Positions 25,276-35,800 of a DNA stretch of 64,000 nt are shown piece by piece (within the stretch, counting starts at the first letter, position 1; each line of letters starts with the position of its first letter). The notes under the pieces are model-generated. The model made no database searches and was not told the DNA's origin. It saw only the letters and a program-made list of their open reading frames with translations. The stretch spans positions 1 through 64,000 of the forward strand of contig JBNGIQ010009451.1 of assembly GCA_049999765.1 (NCBI GenBank), written 5' to 3'. Origin of the DNA: Phaeoceros laevis (lineage: Eukaryota > Anthocerotophyta > Anthocerotopsida > Notothyladales). The position numbers were made by a program, and so were the translations under genes.

Positions 25276-27400
25276 ACCACAACCTTTGTGTCCATGCTGT
25301 CAAAAACCTGGCGGGCATCTTCCAGCTCACAACATTTGGCATACATATCTACCAGGCAGTTGCCCACCACTACGTTCTCCAGCAGTCCTCTTCTGACCAC
25401 CAGTGCTGGCACACGCCTTCAAAAGGCATGCAAAAGTAACATCGTTAGCCAAATTGAGGCCCGCCTCCTCCAGTTGTCCATACAGAAAAAGAGCCTCTTG
25501 GCCGAGTCCTTGCTGTGCATACCCAGCGATCAGCGCTGTCTATGTCACCACATCCATTGTGGCCATTCTGTCAAAAACCTGGCGTGCACCTTCCAGCTCA
25601 CCACATTTTGCACACATGTCCACCAGGCAGTTGCCCACCACTACATCATCCAGCAGACCTCTTTTGACAATCTTTGACTGCAGCTCCTGCCCGTATGCAA
25701 AGCACCCGTGCTTGCAGACGCCTTTAAAAGGCAAATAAAAGTAACACGGTGAGCCAAAGTGAGGCCCGCCTCCATTTGTCCATAGACAACAAGGGCCTCT
25801 TGGCCGAGTCCTTGCTGTGCATACCCAGCGATCAGCGCTGTCCGTGTCACCACATCCTTCGTGGCCATGCTGTCAAACACCTGGTGTGCACCTTCCAGCT
25901 CACCACATTTTGCGTACATGTCCACCAGGCAGTTGCCCACCACTACATCATCCAGCAGACCCCTTTTGACAATCTTTGAGTGCAGCTCCTTGCCTTTCTG
26001 CAAGGCAACAGTGCTTGCACACGCCTTCAGAAGGCAAATAAAAGGAACACGGTCAGCCAAAATGAGGCCCACCTCCTCCATTTGTCCATACACAAAAGCG
26101 CTTCTAGGTCGNNNNNNNNNNNNNNNNNNNNNNNNNNNNNNNNNNNNNNNNNNNNNNNNNNNNNNNNNNNNNNNNNNNNNNNNNNNNNNNNNNNNNNNNN
26201 NNNNNNNNNNNGGTCGAGTCCTTGCTGTGTGTTCCCATCGATCAGCGCTGTCCATGTCACCACATCCTTTGTGGCCATGCTGTCAAAAACCTGCTTGTCC
26301 ACTACAACCCTACCAGGCGAGGCCCTGTCTCCGTCTCCTAGTTGCTGTCTTGCTCTTGCACCCTGCCACCATCGCCACTTTGGCCCAGACTCCAGCTCCA
26401 TTCTTCACGGCAGGGAACATGTGGCAGCGGCTTGACCAGCTTCCAAACTCCGACGAGCCATAGGATCAGCCTTGCTGTGGTGCAGAACCACTGCGTGTAA
26501 TGACCATGGAAATTGTGCGCATCAGGAGCAACTCCAGGCTTCCAGCAACTCCAGATGTCGAAGAATTCCAGATTTCCAGCAACTCCTCATCACAAGTCTA
26601 CAGTTTTGCAAACAACTTCTACAGAAGTGGTAGCCTCCACATCCCTGCAACGTCCACTGGCCTCCAGCCTCACACAGCCTTGAGCCTCAAACAGCATAGC
26701 TCATATGATCATGACGCAATTCTCCATAAGCACCGATGCAAGCCGTAGCAGATTGGACAAGCAGATTTCACAGGCGGCTGGTGTCTTCGCAGGCAGTACG
26801 ACTCGAGGACAGAAGGGGGGTGTTAGGCAAAAAAGCAAAAGCACAGAACCAAAGGTAAGGGTTGGACAGGTGGAGGCGCGAGATGTGTCTTGTGGTGCCT
26901 GCGCTGCTGTACGAGAGAGCTCAGATGCAAGGGAGGTCTCGAAAACGGAATGGCGGCGTCGAACCAGGGAAGCTGGGCTTGACCGACACGGGCGCTGGGA
27001 GAGCGGCAGTGGATATCACGCTACCAAGGGCCTGGAACCAGCAAAAGGTGCAGGATGACGGTACAAGTGCCTCTTGGCAGAGTCCTTGCTGTGCATACCC
27101 AGCAATCAGGACAGTCCGTGTCACCACATTCTTCGTGTCGATGCTGTCAAGAACATGGCGCGCCTCTTCCCGCTCACCACATTTTGCAGACATGTCCACC
27201 AGGCAGGTGCCAACAGCCGGGTCAGTAGGGTTGCGGCTATGCAACACATGAGAGTGTGCTTTTCTGCCAGATTCCAAGTCCGCGGCAAATGCACAAGCTT
27301 GAAGGGCAGCTACAAAGACGTTACGATCCGCCTTCACTCCTGACTTACGCATCTCGCGGTCTTGTCGTCCTTCCTGACTTCCTTCCCTTCGTTCCCTCCA
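25276..27400 (-). pseudogene. PLS-class PPR gene, broken
   Basis: Minus-strand PPR modules recur with a period of about 300 bp: GNCLVDMYAKC, VFDSMATKDVVT, TALIAGYAQQGLGQEAL, FICLLKACAST. The most upstream part (about 27390-27060) reads VFVAALQACA, GTCLVDMSAKC and VLIAGYAQQGLCQEAL. PPR-PLS proteins bind organellar RNA one motif per base. Breaks: frameshifts (a module that ends CSQRLSKEVCWMM instead of LHSKIVKRGLLDD), loss of module phase, about 760 bp of unrelated sequence between two modules (about 26300-27060), and two N gaps. No E or DYW tail is visible before the 400-N gap. The modules resemble, but are clearly older than, those of the intact PPR gene at 40.5 kb; they may share an ancestor. 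Confidence 0.8.
26112..26211. other. Assembly gap (100 N)
   Basis: 100 N inside the PPR relic; the flanking PPR frame cannot be joined across it. Confidence 0.98.
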
Positions 27401-28328
27401 TTCGAACGTCTGGTGCACAGGAAAAAGGGGGGGGCAGCAATCTGGAAATCTGGGCAGCAACCTGGAGATGTGAAAGTGGAGAAATTGAGTGAGTCAGTGA
27501 GGTGGTAGCGCAGAGTGTGGAGTAGAGCGTGGTAGAAGGTGAGGATGGCCCTGTCTGATGGACGAGAAATAGAACACGCAGCAAAGAACGAGGCAAATTC
27601 AGAGAAAATCCAAAGAAACGCCGAGATGGTGATGTCCGCAAATCCGTAGAACCACTCCACAGAGGCAACTTGACGAGGCGAACGCAATGCACCAGCTTCC
27701 AGGATGATCGGAGGTCAGCAGCTGGCCCAGAACAACAAAGCTGCGCGCGAAACCCTAGCCGCAACATACACCATAACCGGGAACCTTGCTAGGACCCTGA
27801 GCAGCCACAGGCTCCTCAGCTTGAACTCAAAGAATGTGGTGAAAGAGGAGAGGGTGAGGGTGGCCAAAGACAAAAACGCAGCAAACACAGCGAGAACAGC
27901 ACCAGCTGTAGATGGCGAGAACCGATGGAATCTGCAGAATGTAAGGGGTGCCTAGGAAAGAGGAAGGCAAGGCGATTCGAACGCACACAGGCGCAGGGCG
28001 AGCGGCTGCACAGGGCGTGTGCTATGCACGGTCAAAGCCGGGGGAGACCAGCCACCATAGCCAAAGCTTGCAAAACCATGCCCATGGTAGAGAGAGAAGC
28101 CGCTAGTGTGAGGACGGAACGTATCTTGATGGGTCTACACGTTTGTGCTAGATATGATGACCGGGTACAACGTGCACACACTAAGGTACAACCGCTCGTC
28201 AATCACCCCACTTTGCAAAAATGGGCTATCTATCCGAGTTTGTACACCTAATGAGATTCAACCTTTTGGCAAACTATGAGGGTCAATTTATTATTTACGA
28301 GAAGTTGTACGAGAACAAACTCTGAGGA
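27401..28328. other. Intergenic, nothing recognised
   Basis: A minus-strand open frame at 27345-27767 lies upstream of the PPR relic and could be its leader, but it shows no clear targeting peptide or PPR motif. The rest, up to the stop of the first pseudo-ATPase, has no recognisable feature. Confidence 0.4.
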
Positions 28329-31232
28329 TTAAACCTGATTGCTTAGCAAAGGGTTCAACACTTCCAACGCCTCTTCGACTTGGACGTGCTTATGTGCGGC
28401 ATGTCGATTTTGCCCATCTACATGCAAAAAAACCTTAAGCACACTAGCCATAAACAAGTTAGAAAGACCAATGAGCGCAGAGGCTAGCCACTGTTTCCAA
28501 GTTAGGCTATTTGTTTGCGTGAATGCTTCTCCAAACTGCACTATCACTACTTGGCATAGCATAACTCCCAATACAATCATGAGAAATTTTGGACTCTTCC
28601 ATATGCCAGTGAAGACGTTCAACCTGCTAGGCTTTCTAGCATTGAATAGGTTTGCTACCAGACCCAGGACGTACGAGTTAAACACGAAAGTGTTCTTGGC
28701 GGAGTTCTCCTCTGAAATAGAACCCTGCAAGACAAGAATTTGGCTGAAATAACTTACAGCTACCCACAAGACTGCGATCTGATACAAGCCCACACCTAAG
28801 ATGTCTCTCACCATGACTGGTGTGTGAAGCGCGGGATGGCGCTGGCGAGGATGTTGCTGCATTAAATCATAATCAATGGGCTCGAGTGACAGAGCTAGAG
28901 CTCCTAAAGTGCCTACTACCAGGGACACCCACAACAACTTCACAGCGTTGAGCGGAACATCATTGTTGGATATGGCTGCCAGGAAGTTGACTACCAGGGC
29001 CACGCAGCTGGAGGTTGATTGGAACCAGAGGAAATTTTGAACGCAGCTGTGTAACGTGCGTCCCCACCTCACTGCGTCCACGATAGATGCAAAATTGTCG
29101 TCCAGGATGATGACATCAGAGGTTGCCTTCACAGCGTGGGTGCCTGCCAGTGCCAAACCCATGCCGACATCTGCTGCTAACAAGGCACAGCTGTCGTCTA
29201 CAGCAGCGCCAGTGATTGCAACAACCTCGCCCATCTGTTGCAGCGTTCTCACCAACAATAGCTTATGCTCTGGAGTCATCCTGGCCACAACCTCAAGAGT
29301 TTGCAGTGAGTCTCTTCTCTCCTGGGGACCGTAATCCTGGAGTTCACCGGCTTCAATGGCGTTCTCTTGGGTGGTAAGAATAGCGCACTCCTGGGCCTTT
29401 GCTCTGGCTGCACCTATGCTGTCACCGGTCATCATGATCACCCTCAACCCAGCTGCTCGGCATACCCCAACTTCTCCCCGGGCCTCAAGCCGGCAAGGAT
29501 CTGTGATGCCAACGACAGCAAGGAAAGTGAGATCATACTCAGGGATGTGTTGCAGGCCTGCTTGCCATTGCGCATTTAGGTCTCGAAAAGCAAAAGCTAC
29601 ACAACGTCGCCCTTGGCAACCCATGCGCTCAATGGCCTGTTTGATCTCCAGAACTTTCCCTTCTGTCAAATGGGGAGATGTGCCATGGTCATTCATCCAG
29701 TACTTGCTGCGTCTTAAAAGGTCCTCCGCTGCCCCCTTCCAGTAAACCCGCACTGTGCCGTGTCCTATCTGGGCAGTGACAGCACTGAGTTTGTCTGACG
29801 AGTTGAACATTCTGACCTGCAAGATAGTAGCGGTGCTGTGGACAACGCGAGGGGACATCCCAATACTAAGTCCCCAGTTGAACAGAGCACGCTCGGTAGG
29901 GTTAGCGGGCACATCTGGTTCCACACTTCCCTCTGTACCCAGAGCTATAGCCTCTCGCAGACGACAAGAAGCCAGATCCAGAGAAGAGCGTACTTCTTCG
30001 GCATGCTTGACACGACCAGCTACCCACGAGCTCTCTACATGCATCTGGTTGTGTGTGAGAACACCAGTCTTCGCAGAGCAGATGACAGACACAGATCCAA
30101 AGGTATAACAAGAAGCCAGCTTTTTTACCAGGATGTTAGACCCCATCATTTTGAGCACACAGGAGTGCTCGATAAGAGAAAGTGGAGCGTGCAATCCGCC
30201 GGGCACAGCTACAGCAAACATGGCAAGCACGAGGTTCAGAATGCCAAGGCCCCTGAAAGCCAGAGTCACAAGTTGTGTTGCTCCGGGCTTGTACTCCGTG
30301 GCCAGATATATGAGGCTGAAGAGCACGAGGAACGGGATTGTCATCAGTCGTGCAATCCGCCCCCAGTAAGCGCAGTGCTCATCCAACAGAATCTGAAAGG
30401 GAGTCTTCTCTTCGTTCTCCCATAGGACCGGCGTAGTGATCCTGTGATTCCACCTTGTATTCACACCCACAGTGATGACCAACATGGTAGCCCAGCCATC
30501 CACAACCACCGAACCAGCGTACAAGAAGGGGTGCTCCAAATTCTTGGTCAGGGGCTGGACTTCGCCTGTCCTCCATGACTCGTCCAGCTGGGGGACACCA
30601 CACAAAAACAGGCCATCAGCTGGGACCTGGTCACCAGAGCTCAAACATACAATGTCTCCCACGACAACTTCCTCCGAGGGAATGCTCGAAATGCGACCGC
30701 GTCTCTTGACCTGAACCATACTCCCCTCCTTCTCCTTCTGCTGCTTGAGCTGGTGGAACTTGGCACACTGAGCAAACTTACAAGCGGCTGACAGGACGAT
30801 GTGAAGCAGAGCCATGAGGCCGATCCCTGCAGGATAGTGCCACCCGTGGAGCGGTGAATTGCTGTCCAGGGACTCCACCGCCAGCATAACGGCTGCGGCC
30901 AGAAGCTGGACGATGAGTGTGCGGGGGCATGATTCCCTGAGGAAGAGGGAAAATGACTTCGTCCTTCGTGGATAAATGTTGCCACCGTAAGCAGCAACCC
31001 TGGCAGCAAGATCGTCCTGAATACCGCGTTCCAAGTCTGTGTTCAAGCATCTTGCAATTTGCTCCACTCCCCCCCGCCTCTGAAGGTCTTCAAAGTTGCT
31101 CTCCTCCATGATGCGTCTGAGGACCCGAGAATCCGGGGGTTTGGAGGTGGATTCAGGGGCGTAGCCAGGCGCAGAGCCATTGAAGCGTCCATGCAGGATC
31201 GAATTCGGCCGGTGGGAGAGAAAGCCAAGCAT
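28329..31232 (-). CDS. Intronless P2B Ca2+-ATPase-like pseudo-pump 1 (967 aa)
   Basis: One uninterrupted frame from ATG 31232. It aligns by eye along its length to ACA-type plant Ca2+-ATPases from the cytosolic ATPase-N segment to M10, but lacks the N-terminal calmodulin-binding part. Family landmarks: VAAYGGNIYP, VVVGDIVCLSSGDQVPADG, VYWKGAAED (nucleotide-binding Lys), VIMMTGD, MTPEHKLLLV, ATSDVIILDDNFASIVDAV, LLWVSLV, NARKPSRLNVF. Key losses: the phosphorylated Asp of DKTGTLT is Ala387 (CSAKTGVLT, codon 30072-30074); PEGL in M4 is PGGL (Gly345); the M6 NxxxD pair is [16 protein letters not shown] is TGAAVDDSCAL; TGES is TGEV. It therefore cannot form the phosphoenzyme or bind Ca2+ in the normal way. 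It ends NPLLSNQV. An intact frame with specific site loss suggests a retained pseudoenzyme; a young retrocopy is the alternative. Confidence 0.85.
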   Translation of the reverse strand: MLGFLSHRPNSILHGRFNGSAPGYAPESTSKPPDSRVLRRIMEESNFEDLQRRGGVEQIARCLNTDLERGIQDDLAARVAAYGGNIYPRRTKSFSLFLRESCPRTLIVQLLAAAVMLAVESLDSNSPLHGWHYPAGIGLMALLHIVLSAACKFAQCAKFHQLKQQKEKEGSMVQVKRRGRISSIPSEEVVVGDIVCLSSGDQVPADGLFLCGVPQLDESWRTGEVQPLTKNLEHPFLYAGSVVVDGWATMLVITVGVNTRWNHRITTPVLWENEEKTPFQILLDEHCAYWGRIARLMTIPFLVLFSLIYLATEYKPGATQLVTLAFRGLGILNLVLAMFAVAVPGGLHAPLSLIEHSCVLKMMGSNILVKKLASCYTFGSVSVICSAKTGVLTHNQMHVESSWVAGRVKHAEEVRSSLDLASCRLREAIALGTEGSVEPDVPANPTERALFNWGLSIGMSPRVVHSTATILQVRMFNSSDKLSAVTAQIGHGTVRVYWKGAAEDLLRRSKYWMNDHGTSPHLTEGKVLEIKQAIERMGCQGRRCVAFAFRDLNAQWQAGLQHIPEYDLTFLAVVGITDPCRLEARGEVGVCRAAGLRVIMMTGDSIGAARAKAQECAILTTQENAIEAGELQDYGPQERRDSLQTLEVVARMTPEHKLLLVRTLQQMGEVVAITGAAVDDSCALLAADVGMGLALAGTHAVKATSDVIILDDNFASIVDAVRWGRTLHSCVQNFLWFQSTSSCVALVVNFLAAISNNDVPLNAVKLLWVSLVVGTLGALALSLEPIDYDLMQQHPRQRHPALHTPVMVRDILGVGLYQIAVLWVAVSYFSQILVLQGSISEENSAKNTFVFNSYVLGLVANLFNARKPSRLNVFTGIWKSPKFLMIVLGVMLCQVVIVQFGEAFTQTNSLTWKQWLASALIGLSNLFMASVLKVFLHVDGQNRHAAHKHVQVEEALEVLNPLLSNQV

Positions 31233-32810
31233 TGAAGGAGTTGGCTACGAAACTACTTCCCGACCTGCTTGCAAGCGAAACATTTGATGTCATGGTGTAA
31301 ATTAGTATGCATGGCAGCTGGTGCAGAAGAAACCAAAAGATTTCACAGCGGTCTGGAATACCTTGTGCTCAAGCAAGCAAGCAAGCAATTTCAGCCCCGG
31401 CCGTGGCGTCGACTAAGCATGCGGAGGAGAGCGAAAGCAGGCCAGCCAGGGCAGGAGTGCGGAGTGGCGCACAACTGCAACAAGCCGCAGCATCGCAATG
31501 AGAATCACAGCTATCAGAGCTGAATTGCGAAGTGAGACCTCGCAGTTCAACCGGTCGAGACGCAGATCCATACACAGCAGAGGCAGGTGAAAGGGGGCAA
31601 TCACGTACCACTGGCAGCATCGAGGGGCAAGGTGCTTTTAAATAAGCAAGGCAGGGATTGCCAGGGAATGAAGCTACAAAGAAGGCGCCTGCAAAACACG
31701 ACAAACCCTTCTCCCGCGCATTTTCTTTTAGCACTCGTTGTCGGGAGTGGCCACGAGCGATGCCCGACGCAGCCCGAGTGATCGGAGCCGCCGAATTCTC
31801 AAAACCGCGTCGCAACAACTTTAACCGCTGCCACGTGCGGATCCTACGCGGAATGGCTACGCGTACTCCTAGAGTGGAAAACGCAGTTCACGCACAGGGG
31901 ACTTCCGCTGCCCTTCCTGCCCGCCAATGCGGTGGGACTTTCGCCAATCGCAAACCTCTCACAGTGATAAACCGGCGAACGTCCCGTACCTTGATGGCTT
32001 GATGGCAGAGGCACGCACATGGATGCCCCTTCCGCCATGGTGGATATAGTGCATATTCCATGGTGGATGTAGTGCATACTTCATGGATGGTCTTCGCTCT
32101 CCAGCGTCCCACTCCCTCCGACCGGGTGGAGCGACTCAACGACTGATGACTTTGATGACTTTGACTGATGACTACTACTACTACTATGAATTCTTTCCTA
32201 TAAGTCTTTTTGGTAGAAGAACTCGTTAACAAGTTTATAACTTTGATGCACGACTGTGATGCTGTGATTCCTCAATTATGCTGTGACCAAGCGCACATCG
32301 CCACGGCCACGCTTGAAACAGTGGTTTCACGCGGCTGTGTCAGAATGCGAGTGCCAACTCGAGTAGCGAAAGTACAGTCTAGTCATCAACATTCGCGGAT
32401 TTTTGCAAACTTCTGGAATTGTTTATCCGTACTGGGCTATGTGCTGTGATGGCCCTTCGGGGGCGCCCCACGACATGTTTGTAGTTTAACGGCCGTGTCC
32501 TGTCTCCTCCGGTGCAACTTCCTGAATCGTCACGGTGGAGGAGGAGGTTTAATCATGGCGTTCAGAGTGAACATAGTATTCCGAGTGATCCTGTAACACA
32601 AACGTGTGACCCTTTTTGGACCCATCATGCAGCTTCATCTTCTTCAGGATAAAAATTCTTCAGGGTAAAAAGCTAAAGAACCACATTGCAACGACATGAC
32701 GTGGTTTGCCTGCCAGACTTTCCGGTTCATATGACTCCAATGGTTAATGTCAGACGGATTGCCGTCATCAACAGCACCCTTTCTTTGCATGCCATGCACA
32801 TATAGTTAGT
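31233..32810. other. Intergenic between pseudo-pump 1 and the intron-bearing ACA gene
   Basis: It holds the 5' flank of pseudo-pump 1 (GC-rich near 31.3-32.0 kb), a short direct repeat around 'ccatggtggat' (32034-32084), a 'gatgacttt/ctactacta' microsatellite near 32145-32190, and the 3' flank of the ACA gene. No gene recognised. Confidence 0.45.
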
Positions 32811-35800
32811 CTAGAGTACGCTTCCCGAGGGTTGCTGTGGAACTTGCTCCAAATCCCCATTTCCATTCTCAGGTCCGGTTCCCCTTCTTGATTTCAGCAG
32901 CTTCCACTTCCGCAGTTTTCTACGAATTGCCGTTTTTGTCAAGTATGGCTTCGATCGGACTGGGATCAGCTTCACCAGTGCTGCCAGCGGCCAACTGCGG
33001 CATATCCCAGATTTCATAAGGTAAGGCAATGGTATTGGAGCTCACAGCAGAAGCAGGAATGGAAAAAGACTTACAAAGTGTACCTTAAAGAGCCAAGGAT
33101 TATGCACAGTAGCCATTGTTGCCAGGTGAGATTGGTTGTCCCGGAAAAATCGTCAAAGTACTGAACTATGACAAACTGTGCCAAGCGAATATCATTGTCA
33201 GTAAGAGCAAAGACTTGCATAACCTGGAGGGCACTACTGAAAAGGTGATTGTTAAGTACCTGCATTATAATCGTCAATGCTATAATTACAAGAAAAATGT
33301 GGTTCCCTGTGATCCCTTCGAAGACATTCATCTTGTTTGGTCTCCTGGCGTTAAATTCGTTGAAGATCTGAAGATACTATCACCAACATCAGTATAGCTT
33401 ATCGTGTAAAACCATATGCTACCGTGAACGTCCTGACTAGAAGAGCACCTGACAGAAGACAAACGTGTTGAAAACGATGGTATTTCGCCTGGCTTCACGT
33501 TCCTCCTCAGTCCCCCTGAAGTTCAGAATTTTGGAAAAGGCGTAGTAGAGAATCAAGAGCACCAAGATCTGGTACGTAGCTTGTCCTACAATGTTCCTCA
33601 ACATGGCATTGGATACCAACGGGTCCCTGGGCAACAAAATTGAGCAGCATTAGCTAGAGAGAGGAAAACTGAGCAGCTGAACCGAGGGTGACGTGCCCAT
33701 TTCATGCTTACTTGCGGCCAATAGGTCTTTGCCTCATCAGCCTATTATTAGGAGGCTCTGTTGCTAATGCCAGGGCTCCCAAAGTACCCATGACCATGTT
33801 CACCCAAAGAAGCTGGAAGTGCAAAACCCATGAACAGGGTAAAAAAAAAATCTCTTCAACATAGGTCAGCAGGGACAAGGAACAGGGAGATATGCAATGA
33901 ACTTCGTCCATTAATTACCTGCACAGCATTCAGAGGTACTTCACCAGTTGAAAGCGCAGTTATCAGATTGAGGGACAACGCAACCACATTGACTGTTAAC
34001 TGGAACTGGATGTACTTCTGGATATTGGCATACACAGAACGACCCCACCGCACAACCTTTGAACACCCGGAGATCCAGGTCAGACAAAATGACTGGAAGT
34101 GAGCACAGCGTAATCAAATCATGAACATGCTCAATACAACCTTCACAACCGATGTGAATTTGTCATCCAGAATAATGATATCTGAGCTCTCTTTTGCAAC
34201 TTCCGTTCCTGAGATGCCCATCGACAGACCGATATCTGCCTGAAATGACAAGACAAAACAAGACAAAACTTTAGATGCCTTAAAACGACAGATCAATGTT
34301 GCTTGCACTAATGTGGAGTCGCATCTTCTGAACTAAATGATGGTTGCAGAATCGAAATACCTACTTCATGTAATGCAGGGGCATCGTTTGTTCCATCCCC
34401 GGTGACAGCTACGACATTGTTGGCTCGGAACTTTTTGAGCATCTTCACTAGCATCAGCTTGTCCGTTGGGGAGGACCTTGCCATAACCTGCAAGCATAAA
34501 CTCCATCAGTCAAACGCAGCACCACCTTAACAGTAACAAAGCACTGAAATAAAGCGAGCTCTCCAAACATAGCTTCAGAGGTCTGTTGTCATACATCAAG
34601 CTTTGGAAGCAATGCAAAAATCTGCTCCTCACTGTAGTTTCGGAAAACTTTCCCCTCAACAGCAACTCCATCAGCAGTCAGTATACCACATTCATGAGCG
34701 ATAGCTTTTGCCGTGACCATGTTATCACCTGTTACCATGCGAACCTGAATATCCATGTAGCACTTTTAGAGGGAGTGTGAACCTGCTGAGAGTGGATTAG
34801 GTAAGTCTCAGTTTCGTAACTCAAGAAGGTGATGTGTGCGGGAAACTGTCAAAACCTTGATACCAGCAGCTTGGCAAACAGCAACGGCTTCTCTAACACC
34901 GGGTCGGCATGGATCCTGCAATCAAACAACACCATGCATGTACCTAATATCAAACACATTACCTCAGCGGAAGCACAAAGTGCAGATCTGGATGGGCCAT
35001 AAACGAGAGTACCTTGATACCAACGACACCAACAAAAATTAAGTTATTGTCAGGAAGTTGCCAACCGTTACTATCATCTTCAGAGGTTGGCACTTCTTCT
35101 GGACCGATGTTCTGGTAGGCAAGTGCTACACATCTTAAGCTCCCAGCTGCCATTCCCTCTATCAATTGTGCAATTTCAGACACCTGTTTCCATAAAGGGT
35201 CATGAAGAGCATTATGGAAAGGCGTTGGTAACTCCTGCCTTCATCAGAGTATTCATTAAGAAAGCTCATGTTTCTCATACCTTTTCAGGTGTCAAAGGCA
35301 AAACTTGATTTTTGTCGTCTATCCATTGTGTACATTGCTCCAAAATAATTTCAGCTGCCCCTTTCCAGTAAGCTCGAACATTTCCATTCCCCAGCTGCAA
35401 ATGGTGGCAGACTACTGTTAGACTCAGTTGAGAAACTGCTTGGTACACGGCAGTTAATGACCTTACCCTCACACCAACTCCTGCTCGCTTCTTTGTGGAG
35501 TTAAACGTCTCAACGTGCAAAATGCTTGCACTTGACTGGACGACGTCAAAGTTTACGCCCACCTAACCAACACATTTTGTCAACATGGCAAACGTTTTTT
35601 TTTGTAACAAAGCATGGCTTACTTCTATATCTGCATGTGAGAAACTTGGAACCTAAATGGCATGCTTGTGTACCTTCAAACCCCATGAGAGAAGAGCAGC
35701 CTCTGTTGGACTGCCTGTAACTTCTGGCTCCCCACCATCCTGTAGCATCCAGAGAGACTCACGATGGTACTCACACTTGCAACAACCTTACAGGAAGCGT

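Noticed and set aside
24816-25677. Long open frames across the 400-N gap
   Set aside because: They exist only because N codons are read as open; the flanking ends belong to the minus-strand PPR relic.
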